DNA of 64,000 bases from Numida meleagris. Its lineage: Eukaryota > Chordata > Aves > Galliformes > Numididae. The notes under the pieces are model-generated. The model made no database searches and was not told the origin of the DNA. It saw only the letters and a program-made list of their open reading frames with translations. Made by a program: the position numbers and the translations under genes. Location: positions 64,892,252-64,956,251 of the forward strand of contig NC_034413.1 of the NCBI RefSeq assembly GCF_002078875.1, given 5' to 3'. This document shows positions 1 through 12,674 of this stretch, piece by piece; the first letter of the stretch is position 1; the number at the start of each line of letters is the position of its first letter.

Positions 1-3000
1 TAATGTATTCTTGTTTGCTATATTTCCCTGGAGTAGTTTCATAACTAAACCCTCATTTTTCAGCCATGTTAGAAATCTCAGAAATGAAGCTTATTGCTGT
101 TTCCTTCGTGTTACCTGTTAAGGCTGCATTTCCTTGCTTCCCTAAGAATCAGACAAATCACACGAGCACTGTGACTGGTGCATTAGTGTTTTATGTAACC
201 TGTTTTGAGGTCCTCTCAGAGCATTCTGAGATAGCTTCTAATCAAGTTGTCATTAAAGGTAAAAGCTGCAGTGAATTTTCATTCCTGCCGTATTCTGCAG
301 CCTTGAGGTTTACTGAACATGTGATATCAAGCAACTGAACCTTGACACACCAGTACATTATGTGATAGTCCTCTTGTCTGTAATGTGTGTGACTCGAGTG
401 GAGTAACACTCTTCACAGATCTTTGGTAGTGCAGAGCTATATGCATAGATTTCAGTGGGGCAGTAGTTCTCTTGGGTTTAAAATACCATCTCTTATCTCT
501 CTCCTCCTTATCACCTTCCTGCTCTCTCCATATTTGTTCCTTCGCTGCAGAGAACTGTTCTTTTCTCCTTCCCTCCCCATGGGTATCTCTGATAGAATGA
601 AAATACAAATCTCCAGTAGTTGCTTCAGTGCAGTTTTTGAAAGTTGCCCTTGAACTCTGTCTTGAATGGTCCTGTTCAAGTACTGCACATGCATTAATTT
701 AATTTTTTTTTTACTAGCTTTAAGATACTGTTAAGAAAGTTTTGTGCTGTACCATTTGACCTCTGTATCAGATCTACAAATTCTTCCCTTTTTAAAATTT
801 TTTGGGGAGAGAAAAAAAAAAGGAATAAATATGAGGAATTTTTCTAATCTGGTAATTTTCCAGTTTTTACATTGTTTATTTGTTTTATACTGAAGCATTG
901 TAACAGCATTCAATGTTGAAACTGTTTGCATGACCTAACAGTAGAATGAACATCCCACGCTGTTCCAGTCCCCTGTTGTGAGAAGGCTATATCTGCGTAA
1001 GAAACATGCTTCTAGCACTATTGCCTCGAAGATATTACTCCAAGTAACATGAACTGTCAGGTAGTTTTCCTGAAGTTGGTTTGAATTGCTCACTTCTACC
1101 TAGATACTATTAAAGCTTGCTGGTTTTAATAATTAAAATAGCAATAAACATGGGAAATGTAGAAGCTGCTTAGAAGTACTAAGCAAACAGCAGCATCCAC
1201 ACCTTTATCTATTTAGATAGTCAGTTTTCTTTGTCTTGTTTTTGGTATGAATTGTGCATTAAAATGGATGCCACCACCTCTTCTAAAACGATCAGAGTAT
1301 TATCTTTCTGTGTCTGCCGTGTTTGTGTTTCCTGATCTTGGAATTTGAGCCACCTGGCAAGGAACCTTCTCCCTGAGAGAGGAAAAAGAAACTTAGCAAA
1401 TATGTGTATCGTGCCTGGGAAAATTCTGAAATGTTCTTACACTGACATTTTCATACCTAATTTGCAAATACCTGTAATAAAAGAGCTTCACCGCACTGTT
1501 TTTCTGTGCATACTGATACTTTGTATGTGGATACAAGCTTTCCTATCTGCTTACCACACCTTAAAAACAAAATTAACCCAAGAAACAGCTCCGAAATGCT
1601 CAGCGTCTCTTCTTTTTGAAACACTCTGACAATTCTTACAGCGATGTATTTCAGTAGTAGTAGTTATACAGGGGATTCAGGAGTTGTTCTGGCAGGAGGA
1701 GGGGCTGCAAGATGAGGGGGCTATTCCTTAGGTAGCAATAAGATGTTTAAAAAAACAAGTAGTTGAACAGTCCAAGTGAGGTATTAATTCATTGCTCTGA
1801 CAGGGAGCATCATAGAGAGAGAATTTCAATTACTGAATGGGAGCAGGAAAGTACTTTCAGTCTCTGTGTGTTGATGGAACTTCAGGTGCAAAACATTTAA
1901 AATATGTATCTCCATTTGGGGGGATTATGGAAAAAGTTCTGGCAAGGTCAGGAAAGAATCTGAAAAAATATTCAGAGGACTGAACCAAATGGCTTGTTTG
2001 AGAGAGGTGTTTGAGGAGCTCAATTTTTGTCTGAAAGTTTAGTGTTTCTAAGTTCAGAAACTGAGCGTGAACTTTAAACAGATGTAAAGCAAAATTAGAG
2101 AGAAAATGGTTTTCTTTCCCCCTAGGTTTAATTAACAATTGTCATTCCTGTACTTTGACAGGAATTTGTCCGTGAAATCAGTATTTGTGTTTCCTGATCT
2201 GAGCGAACAGGAAAAGGATGTGGAATACTTTGTGTAGGCAAAAGATTAAAAAATAAATAATAAATTCTCAGACTTCAGGATCAGTTGGTCTGGATACTTG
2301 ACCAGGTTATTAGAGCTACATTATTTCAATCAGTTTCTTAGCACTATTGATACTCTACGCAGTGAAATGTATCATTCTGTTATGCTGTAGAGCTATCCAT
2401 GTTACTCAACTACTTTTCTTTTCCTAGAATGGGGAAATAAGCGCACAAGGGGAGAATCCTGCAAATGCTTCCAGTGTATTTTTCTACTCAACCTTACAGC
2501 TATTTTACCGTTTATAAAATCAACCATTTCTGAATACTTTAAAAGCCTGTAATCAAGTCAAATGAGTGTTATTGTTATACTCGAAAGTAAGAGATTTTTA
2601 TTTCTAATAGCCATTTTATTAGATACTAATTGAGTTTATTTATATATCAGTTCTAGAAATAATCTTTGTGCTGACATCATAACTTCTCTTGAAAGACAAA
2701 TATAATCTGTATGCATCTAGTAAGTAGTAATCTGTAGTTCTTGCTGGAATACTGTCCCAAATTTTTTCAGTGTTTTGGTAGCCATGTTAAATAAATTGGA
2801 TAATAAAACAAGAATTTCAGAAATCCTTTTAATGATATAAGTTAAATAGGAAGCAAGGAAGAGTTTCAGACTGGAAGATCGTTAAGGTTTTGTCAGCTTC
2901 AATTGAGACTTGTTGCCAGCTAGCTGCTGAGATGAATTTCCATGGAAATAGGACTTGTCTGCCATTGGTCTCATAGTTCATCTCGCTAGCTGATCCATGC

Positions 3001-3824
3001 TGGCTGCTGAACAGCCACTGAAGGAGTGGGTTGCAGCACTGTTGGTAGTGTGCTTCTGGCCTGTACTGAAAGGAAGGGATATTTTTTTCATGATGTAAGG
3101 AGACTTTCAGCGCAGTGGGTGAAGTTCTGTGCTGATGTAAGAGACATGTTGAAGTTCACTTACACTCTACATGAGTAGATGCTGTTTAAACCTCTGGCTT
3201 TATATGCTGAAACTAGTACGATGAGGCCCGAGTGTGCGGTTAAATTTTGAGAGCTGTAGTGACGGATGAAAAGTATCAGCTTGTAACAGGTTTTGTTTCT
3301 GTTCAGCTTGCGTTCAAGTCCTTGTATCTTTGTTCATTTCCCAACATAGTAACTTCCATGTGTCCTGGTTACAGGTCTTGCACACTGTAGTGTTATGGAA
3401 GAATGCTGATATTAAGCTGCTTAAAACGTGTCTAAGAGCGCTTCCTTACATACTGAGATACTGGCACGCGTGTGGCCACCTCAAAAGCAAAGAAAGCAGC
3501 AAGCCTAATCAATCAGAAAAAGGTAGCCTTTTAAAGAAACTATACTAGAAAAAGCAGTATCATACTTTAAATATGTGAGGCAAAATCTGTTCTACATTGA
3601 TTTTGCATTTCTTAGATCTGAAAAGGTGAGTTATATGACCATCCAAATAATCTAATTTCTCATAATTTAGGTTTAAAAAGAAAATTAGCAAGTCTTTCTC
3701 TTTCACATCCACATTTCAAGCGCAGGTTTTCTGTATCCCATGTATTTGGGCAACTGTCATTTGCTCTTTTGTTATTGTTTTCCTTTTTTTTTTTATTTCC
3801 CCATCCAACAAATGGAAACAAAAT
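1..3824. other. Non-coding, T-rich sequence; probable MGAT5 upstream intron
   Basis: No exon, RNA gene or mobile element can be supported here. ORFs on both strands are 66-94 codons, without recognisable motifs, as expected by chance in AT-rich DNA. There is no GC-rich CpG cluster. Placement inside the MGAT5 transcription unit is inferred from the downstream coding exon having its own splice acceptor and from the T-over-A bias on the + strand. Confidence 0.5.
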
Positions 3825-4076
3825 TGATAAAAAGGTTGGAAGACGTGTCCCGTAAGGAGAGGCTGAAGATACTAGGTTTGTCTAGTTTGGAGAACAGGAG
3901 CTCAGACACTGGAGCAGGCTTCCTGCTCAGATATTGATACCCCATGCCTGTCAGTGGTCAAGAGGCATTGCTCTCAATGGCATGCTTTAACTTTTGGTTA
4001 GCCCTGAAGTGTTCAGGTAGTTGGACTCGATGGTCTTTTTGCTATTGTACCGTTACTTCTCTGTTCTACTAGAACT
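3825..4076 (+). mobile_element. CR1 LINE fragment, sense, 5'-truncated
   Basis: The segment around 3848-3898 translates as RKERLKILGLSSLENR, resembling the C-terminal end of the CR1 reverse-transcriptase ORF (ERLRELGL..LEKR). It is followed by 3' UTR-like sequence, with 'ggtagttggactcgatggtc' near 4015-4034 as in CR1 3' tails, ending near tctgttctact. It is diverged and truncated, so an old insertion. The boundaries are approximate. Confidence 0.75.
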
Positions 4077-6436
4077 GCTTTGGCCTCTATTCAGACCGTT
4101 GTTCTGATCTTATGAGTTGATATGGCAAACTTGAGTTGTCTGCTGAATGTCATACTTGAATTCTGTGGCACAACTGATAATTAGCTACTAGATATATTGT
4201 TCAGAATACTCTGTAATCTAGAGGTCTTCAAATGCCATTTTATCATTTCTTATACCTTATGCTTAGCAAATATTTTGTGTGATGCTCTGATCAGAGGAAA
4301 ATTACCTTGGAGTTCACTGGTGCTTTTACATAGCAATGTCATTACTTTTCCTGGTCTCCCCAAAGGCTGTTAGATGTGACCTGTGTCACCATACCTGTCT
4401 GTCGCCGGTACCTGACAGAGCATTTCTGCGGCAGTGCACTGAACTGCTGAGAATCTGATATGACCATAAATGGCCTTTTGGTGTTTGGCTGTTCATATCC
4501 CAAAATGAAAATGTTCCCTAGGTAGCTTCACCTTTTGCCTGTGTAAGTTGGGGAAGGAGCTTAGAAGGGAGTAAAGCTGCTGCTCAGTGACACTGCTGGC
4601 TTTGACTGCTGGAGCATCAGCCTCATTAAAAGATTGTGTTCTCAGTACTTCTTAAAATGCTGGGTTCATAGAGGGTTAATGCTCTGTCCAGTAGGCCAAG
4701 TGTCCCCAGTTTTATCTAACAGATTAATGGCCCTTTTCTAAAAAAAAAAAACCCAAAACCCTCCTTTTTCTGTCTAAGTACTATCAATATACATGTTTGT
4801 GCTTATCCCAATTAGGAGAAAAATATCCTTCTCACAACATAAATTTCTGATATACGACTCAGATTTCATGCTGTTGATTCTGAATGTGTGTTATGAAAAG
4901 AGCTTTTTAATGAAGGTAAACTCTTGCTCTTTCACAAACTGGAGAGTATTTTTAAATATGCCACTCACCTCACTCATTAAATAGCTAAAAGCTGACATTT
5001 TATTAGAAAGGCTGCTGATGTGGCATTGTAGTTTGGCAAAAGTTACTGGATGAACCATAAAATGCTCAGTAATTCCACCTTGCCTCTATTGTGGGGACCA
5101 GGATCAGCCTAATTATTGCCTGATTTGCAGTTGCTTAGGATAAAGATGTGTCGTGTCAACAAAAATAGAGGTGAAAACCCTTTAGTTGTTTGTTTTGTAC
5201 TGACCACCTCTGTCGTCCTTGGATTTGACAAATGGAACATGAAATTTTTCAAATGTTATTATTTGAAGTTATTTGAAAATATTTGTTATTTGTCTTTTTT
5301 TCCTTTTTTTTTCCCCAGTGCATTCTCATTGGGATTGTGTATGTGGCTGAATGCACTGATGACAGTTGTCCAGTTATTATGATGTTAAGGTCTTTATTTC
5401 CTTATTTGTTATCTTAAAGGAATTTTTTTTACAAAATACACCAGTGTTTGAGGTGTAAGACTGATTTTTAAAAATAAATGAACAAGAAGAAGCATTAGAA
5501 GTTTTCCAGAATACTTTTAAAGAGGTATAGTGATTTTGGTTATACCCTCCTTTTCATTTTGGCTTATGTCTGTCTCCTTTCTCCCCTGTTTTATCTAACG
5601 TGAAGCATGGTTGTTGTGGTTTTTTGTGTTTTTTGTTTTTTTTATGTCACTGCTACTTAATGATTGCTGTTCCCGCTGCCTTCTCTGTTCTACATCCTAA
5701 AAAGACTGAAGGACTAATCCTGCTGTGTTCTCTTTTTATTCGGCCTTCAGAAGATACGCAGACAGCACAAGCATTTCTGTTCTCAGCCTGGCTGCCTCAC
5801 CACTGGAAGCAACCTTCTGCGAGGCTGTGAAGATTTTAGTGAATAAAATTTCTTATTCAAGAGATCTGTCAGAATTCAGCTATTTCTCAATGTTACGTCA
5901 GTTGTCTGAAATTTCAGTTTTCTAGGAAGTGTCTTGGGTATCTTTGCAGTGCTCCAAAAGAGGCAAAATCTTTCTTTCTCAGTAGAATCTTCTGAGTGGC
6001 TTTTGCCTTTCTTCCCCAAACATTTCATCTTCAAGGATGACTTGACTTTTTTTCACACGCTCTACTTTTAAACTCTACCTTGTGCGCTTCTTCCCATCTC
6101 CCAGAATGTACTCATGAAATTCTTTCTCATGTTTATGTAACCTGTCTCCTTTTTAAGTAATACAGAAAATTTTTACTGCACTCATTTACATTTAGGCGTG
6201 GACTGTGATCTCCTTGTCCTTACCCATCCAGTAAACAAATCTGGATGGATTTACTTGCCGTAAAATTAAGTAGAAGTTAATGAAATCTGAGAGGTATGCT
6301 TGTAGTTAGGCTGAATCTGGACAAACTGGAACCTTCCTATTAGTTTGCCTGCCAATGAATTATCAAATCAGCTCGTTTCAAGCAAGGATTGCACATCTTT
6401 CAAGGCGTGTGGATCATGCATCTGTTTCTCCTGTTT

Positions 6437-6469
6437 CATGAAAGAGTTCTTTGTCAAGAACTCTTCATG
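6437..6469. repeat. Inverted repeat: 14-bp stem with one bulge, 4-nt loop
   Basis: Arms AAGAGTTCTT (6442-6451) and AAGAACTCTT (6456-6465) pair perfectly around a TGTC loop. With one bulged A (6441) the stem extends by CATG/CATG to 6437 and 6469. No function is known. Confidence 0.8.
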
Positions 6470-6730
6470 CAGTTTCTCTTCCTTGTCTTTTTTTCTGATG
6501 TGGCTTTTTCAGCTGACCTTAAGCAACTGTCGGAAATGATTGAGCCACTCTTACTGAAGATCTAACACTGCCCATGTTGCATGAAGTTTGAATCTACAGA
6601 AAATCTGGCTTTTTTGAGTGCCTCTTGGCAGTGATTCTCTCTATTTCGTTATATACAGATTTTAGGCACCTGATGTAGAATTGAGTAGAATCATAGCAGC
6701 TAGATGCTTATAGCCATGAAGCAGTATTGA

Positions 6731-6770
6731 TTTTTCTTTGTTTTTTTGTTTGTTTGTTTGTTTGTTTTTT
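6731..6770. repeat. (TTTG)n microsatellite in a T-rich tract
   Basis: Tandem TTTG units at about 6745-6764, flanked by T runs. Confidence 0.9.
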
Positions 6771-6963
6771 AACTAAGCAGAGGGAAAACCTTACAGTTCT
6801 TTTGAGTCTTATAGGATGATAGGGAGAGGATGTGGTGGTGGTTACACTGTAAGGACAGAGTACTTCCCATTATAAGATAAAACAAACTTTGAGTAGGGAG
6901 AGCAGGAACAATGCAGTTAATGGGAGAAAGGTTGGGGTTTGAATGAAATGTTACCTGTGGGGG

Positions 6964-6981
6964 AAAAAAAAAAAAAAAAAA
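6964..6981. repeat. Poly-A tract (A18)
   Basis: Uninterrupted A run after GGGGG. No recognisable retroelement body precedes it, so I do not call it a retrotransposon tail. Confidence 0.9.
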
Positions 6982-7329
6982 GATTAGTTACTTGACTGCC
7001 TTAAAAACTAGGTATTTTCTCAGGTTTGGGAAATAAATGAAGGCCACCTAAAAGTCATACGCCAAAATAGCTGTTACACTTATTAGTATGAAATAAGTTT
7101 GGATTTAAATAGCTAGTATAAGAGCACAGAAGTGATTTCCAAAGCACTCTTTAGACTTGAGCCTTAAGTCATGTGTTGGTCTAAACTGTAGAGTGCATCT
7201 TTTCTCAGAATTAAAGCAGCAGCCTAAGTTGGAATAAAGCCTGGAAGTTCTTGAGGGATACTAAAGCTTAGAGGAGAATATCATATCCTCCTCAAATATA
7301 GAGGGTAATGATATTGAATAAATATGACC

Positions 7330-7343
7330 TTTTTTTTTTTTTT
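7330..7343. repeat. Poly-T tract (T14)
   Basis: Homopolymer run, one of many poly-T runs on the + strand. Confidence 0.9.
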
Positions 7344-8813
7344 GTCAGGCTCTTAGTGTGAACGTTTCCTGTCTTTAAGACCATACCTAATGAACACGAG
7401 TGACTGACTAATGGCAGGTTCTGTTTCCCCCCCCTTTGATAGAGGTGCTGTTATAATCTGCATGCATCTGGCACAAATGCAGGTTTATCTACTTTCTGCA
7501 GTGGAATACAGGTGTAAATTGGTAGGCTAAGATACGACACAGTGGTATGATAGTCTGTGTTTGATATTGGTGCTTGTAGCTTGCAGAGGAAATGAACTGC
7601 CCTGGATGTTGAGGTGTACTGAGACAATGCCTTAAATAGTTTTCTGCAAGTTCTGTCAAATCCTTGCAGTTACAAAGATAAATCTGTGTAGCCTGGTGAT
7701 ACAGAGTTAAACAGAATGAGGTTTTTTGTATCCACTTAGCTCTTAAAGTTGCATTTGCCAGCACATTTCCTTAGTGAGTAAAAAGGAACGGGTATTTTCA
7801 TAATACTAGAAAATCTGTCATTCTGTGTCTCTGCCTTTTTCTCTTCACTAGTTCTGACTAACCAGTATAGAAATCCACTTGGCTGAGGTAGTGTCACTAT
7901 AGTGGCATTTCTTTTCCCCTCTGCCAGTGCTACAGTACTGTTTCAAGACCATTTAAATTTAATTCAGAGCTGTAGATGATCTTTTTGGCAGCCTTATATG
8001 CGCATTTACATTAACTGCTGGTTTGCACCTTTAATACTAGGTGTCTTTAAGAGCTCTTTATCTAATTAAACTTGAGGTACATCATATGATATATGGCAAA
8101 TAAATGTTGTCCTTGCTACTAATGGAAGTTCCTCTTGAGGCAAGCCTTCTATCGCTGTATCTGTCCTGAAGTCTCCTAACTTTCCCTTGTGAGCTCAAGG
8201 TACGTGTGCTTCTTTTTTTTTTCACTGTGACCATATTAGAGAGAAACAGTATTGCCTGTTGAATTTCCTGTTTGCTTCTGGAAACCATATAATTTAGGAC
8301 TATGTATAGTGGTTAACTGCAGGACATGTCATGTCACTACAGTAGGACAGGTTGATGTTTCCAAGAATTTAGCATGCAACTACAGTGGAAAGATACTATC
8401 TAGGTTGTAGCCAAGACCACCAATTGTCATAACTGGAGATATTTTTAAGACCTTTTTTTTTTTTCATCAAGGTAGAGAAGTGTGAGGCCTTGATGCTTAA
8501 ACTGACATTAGTTATAGTGCCTTAGTATTGCTGATACACTAGAGAACTAAACTGATTACTAAACTAGTGTTTTTGAATGGACTGTGGAAGTCTGACTTAA
8601 CAGCCATCTAGATCTTGTCCCTGTGACTCAGATTATATTTGACAAAGTATGGATGCTCTGTTATACAATTGTGACATTTTCAAATTATATTCATCCCTGT
8701 GTAGTCTGTGAAGTCTCTTAGCTGGTATGCTACAAGATTTTTTGCTAGCAGAGGCTTGGTTTTTTTTACCTCCTCTTTCATCCATATAACTATGAACATC
8801 ACCTGTTCATAAT

Positions 8814-8839
8814 AACAGGAACCATAAGTGGTTCCTGTT
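8814..8839. repeat. Perfect 11-bp inverted repeat with 4-nt loop
   Basis: AACAGGAACCA (8814-8824), loop TAAG, TGGTTCCTGTT (8829-8839). A further CCTGTT at 8802-8807 could pair alternatively with AACAGG (8814-8819). Confidence 0.85.
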
Positions 8840-9369
8840 GCAGCAGCAAAGAGATTTGGTAATGTTTAAATCTTTTGTGCCCTTGTAGAGAGTGCTTAGT
8901 ACAGTGGATCCACTCTTGCTAGTTTTTGGAAAGCAATTTCATTTGATAACAATGATTTAGTTTTATAAAAGTGTTTTCTAAGAACTGAATTGTGTTCTGA
9001 GCACTGGAGGGAGAAAAGCTTGATTTGTGTAGCTGGGAACGTGTCAAGGAGCCTGCATGGTGGAGCTCCTGGTCTGGTGAGAATTGAAGAGCAGGGCAAG
9101 AGATACAAAACATACAAGGATTATATAATCTGCAAGATTCCCCTACCAGATTTGTTTCAGTTGTTTTAGAATGATTTGAAAAGCAGAATTACTTGAACTG
9201 AAAAATTCTGAAAACTGTGCTGGGTATGAGAAGAAAATAACCCTCTGATGTGGTCAGACTGGAAAACGCAAGCTTAAATCCAAGGCAAATATAATATCAT
9301 TTTGTAGTTGTATGAGACTGTTTAAAGTGGTCGTCAGTGTTGGGGAAAATATGCTTTCATTTTCTAGGC

Positions 9370-9384
9370 TTTTTTTTTTTTTTT
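9370..9384. repeat. Poly-T tract (T15)
   Basis: Homopolymer run. Confidence 0.9.
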
Positions 9385-11390
9385 AATGTACCAAATAAAT
9401 GTTTTTTTTTCTCCTTCCCTTCTCACATAAGGAAGAACGCTTTCCTCTGGGGACAAAGATAGGATGAAGCTAAATATATCGCTTGTCCGCTTTCTTCTCC
9501 ATCAAGTTGCTTCAGTGGTTAGTACTAGTTTGAGATCTACCTTCAGAGACTCTGCCTGACATACAATGACATTAGTAGTAAAATACGCATAGCAATTTAA
9601 AATTAATTCTTTATTACACTTCGGTTTTGGTATACAAAGTGCTATAAAAAATTAAAAGGACTTTGTAAACATTAATCTTTGCACTTCAATTTTTATTATT
9701 TCTGCAGAGGTGAGAAAGCTGACCAGGTTTGAGGGCCATGATTTGTGGCTTTGCTGAGGATTTTTCGTTGATGCATTCTTTCTCAAGCACCAGCTAGAAG
9801 AGTCTAAAGAAGAGACTGAGGAGAGCAATGGCACGTCTCTGTAGGAGAAGGAGCCCTGAGAGATAGCAGCTAGAGTGATTTTAAATGGGAAGAGAATGGC
9901 TTCTTCAGCAGTCCTTTAGAACTAAGAGGTAAAAGGAAAATGTACCTAGGTGTCCTTTAGATGTCTGGAAATGCAGACACCAAAAATCTGATTATTTCTT
10001 AGTCTTTATATACTGTTTTAGTTAATTGGAGAAAGGGCCAAAATGTTCACTTTCCCATTCATAATGAAAACCAAGCAGTGATGAGGAATAGGTACATACT
10101 GCTTCAAATAGCATTCAGACTGTAGCTGTTCCTTTGGTACTCGTGACTATCAGATTTGGCATAATCAGTTGCCAGCCATGGGAGTTTTGCCCAAGAAGAC
10201 GAGCTTGCAAGTTCTAATTATTGAGTAATTTACTTTGACTTTCCAATTTGCAACTAAATCCTGTTAATCCAGCTCCTAATTCATTCTATACTTATATATT
10301 TTTTTTTATAGGAGTTGACAGTAAAAGTTTTCAGTTCATGCTGAGAAAAGCGTGTTGGCCAACAAACAGGTAACCATTGTAATGCACATCAAATAAGCAT
10401 TTATCTCTTCAAGCTTTATCCAGAACCTTTGGTCACGCAGTTGACGGTGAGGTGATCCCACCTCACTGTCTGTATGCTGAACCCAAATTGGACAACAGAG
10501 TGATAATAGGAAATATTTTTGCCATCTTGACTGAGGGGCCAGTTTGTTCTCTCTGAGCTATTCTAATCAAAACAGACAGACAAGTTTTGCAGTTTAAATA
10601 GCAAATTGCTTCTTATCCAACTTATTTTGGCTGAATTGTATAGGCAGTGCCCATTCAAGTTAATTCCTTGGGCAGATGTGAGGAGGCAATGACTTCTGCT
10701 TGGAGAGTAGTAGCATTTCTGCTGGCACAGATTGATCTGGCAGAGATTGTGTCTGCCTGGCCTCAGCATGTCACATTCAGAAATCCGAGCAGGGCATGCT
10801 AAAGCGTGTGTTCCATGTGATTTTCATTCATCAGATTCTATAATCATTTTTCTCCTCTCTCTCTCCTCTATTTCAGCTTCACTGTGATAGCTTCAGTTGC
10901 CAAAAAATGGCTGGTGGTAGGCACATGAGTATATTTGCTTGTTTTCTAAACTGTTCTCTGTCATGATCAGGAGGAGATTAAGAAGTTTCTCGTACTGTAC
11001 TGGGAAACACTATTATGATGTAAGAACAGAACGTATAAAGCTTTGAGTTGTGAGCAGTAACGCTTCCTTAATATTCACTGTGGTGCAGAATACTGGGGAC
11101 CGTGAGGAGAGGAGAAATAAGAGGTAAAAGCACAGACTGATTTAAGGTTGGGAAGGACAGTACAGAGTATGAGGCTTTGGAGCCACTGGTTTGAGTCATT
11201 CCCCCAAGGAGGAAGAAGGGCTAAGCTGAACAGCTCTTTAATACCGAAAGATACAATTCCTCCTTTTTGTTTTCACTGGCTGTGATACGCACCTGACCCA
11301 TCTGGTAGACAGCTTGATTTGCAAAACAAGCAGAAAGCTATTATAATAAAAAGGCTTCTTTTGTTTTCACAATCTGAACAGCTCATCAAG

Positions 11391-11640
11391 GGATCTGTTG
11401 ATTTGGCACATCTAGCACGAAGCAGGGTGCGAGAGCAAGCGGCTTGGAGGAGCAGACAAGGAGCGGGAGGTGAGAGCAGTACAGGGCTCAGTGTGGAGCT
11501 GCCTGCTAAGCTCTGCTGCCTCCTGCACCCGGAGGCTGTGGTGTGAGCTCGGGGCCTCTCCCATCTGTACTCAGTGGTTGTGGAGCTGTGCAGTGTCCTG
11601 CAGCTTCCTCTTGCTGCTCTGATGGTAGCAGGCTTTGCTG
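11391..11640. other. Locally GC- and CpG-richer segment, identity unknown
   Basis: This stretch is visibly richer in G+C and CpG than its surroundings. It has a donor-like GGGAG|GTGAGA at about 11466-11476 and dense short ORFs on both strands (11319-11546 + and 11506-11691 -). It could be an alternative non-coding first exon, an enhancer, or an old repeat; none can be proven here. Confidence 0.25.
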
Positions 11641-12659
11641 TAGTGATCTGTGAATGTTACCTTTTACTTCATCTTTCTTTGCCCTGTGCAAACTTTCATT
11701 TGAAAACAGAGGACGTGGTAGCCTTGGTAAAACTTATACCTTGTTATGTATAAAGGCAATAACTGAGCAGTGAGAGGTTTCTGTGGCAGAAAAGGCTACC
11801 TTCTCAGTTGTTTCAGTACTGTTACTGTAATCTCAATCTTGATGCTGCAGAATGCTTGTTTAAAACCACCCCAGAAGTAAGGCATATCCAGCACTTTTGT
11901 TTTGAGGCTATTCTCCAAAGAATGCACTTCTACACTAGAATGTAGAGCTGCCACACTACAGCATGTCTGAGTCCAGTGCCAAGCCTACTGATGCTTCCTT
12001 TTGCTTGTGTCACATCTGGGCTCTTTGTGTTTTGGCATGCCGTCAAAAAACGCTTTAGCCCTTTACAAGGATTAAGGTTGCACTCAGACATCGTTACTCA
12101 AAAGACTGTGTCCAGTGTGTGGTGTGAAATTAATCACAAGGAAAGAAAATTAATGACCTGCTGTGGTGGCATCCATCAGGATATCTCTCAGCAGGTGTGA
12201 AATTAACTTGCCTTGATTGTGGATTAAATTTAATGACATGACGTAAAACTACAGAAACTGTTTCCATTATTACTAGGGAACAAGCAAGTTGTTTTTTTGG
12301 TTTTTTTTTAAGATTCCAGATTAATGAACTGCTTACGCCATACAGTGGATGGTCCTGTGATCATTTAGCAGCATGAATTTAGATTATGTTCCCTAAGAAG
12401 ATCAAGTATTACTGTATCAGTAGAAATTGTTGAAGTCAGGCCACAGAAATGCATTTTTAATTTCTATAGTTATTGTGTGCCAGATGGTGCATGCATACTC
12501 ATTTCCAGAGTACAATTTCGGCTCAGATGTAAGCAGTCATCATCTTTATTTACAATTAATCAGATTTTAACCTAGGTAATATGAAATTCTGTTGTGACTA
12601 TGATGAGCTTTAAAGAAATGCGTAGAAGGAACGTCACTGTTTTTTAGTTACAAAAAAGC

Positions 12660-12674
12660 TTTTTTTTTTTTTTT
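12660..12674. repeat. Poly-T tract (T15)
   Basis: Homopolymer run. Confidence 0.9.

Larger units (their letters stand above)
4077..11390. other. Non-coding intron-like sequence
   Basis: No supported genes. It contains a (TTTG)n tract, poly-A and poly-T runs, and two strong short hairpins (6437-6469 and 8814-8839). ORFs up to 91 codons on both strands have no recognisable protein character. Confidence 0.5.

Noticed and set aside
3740..3937. 65-codon + strand ORF
   Set aside because: Its second half is the CR1 fragment; the first half is T-rich intron.
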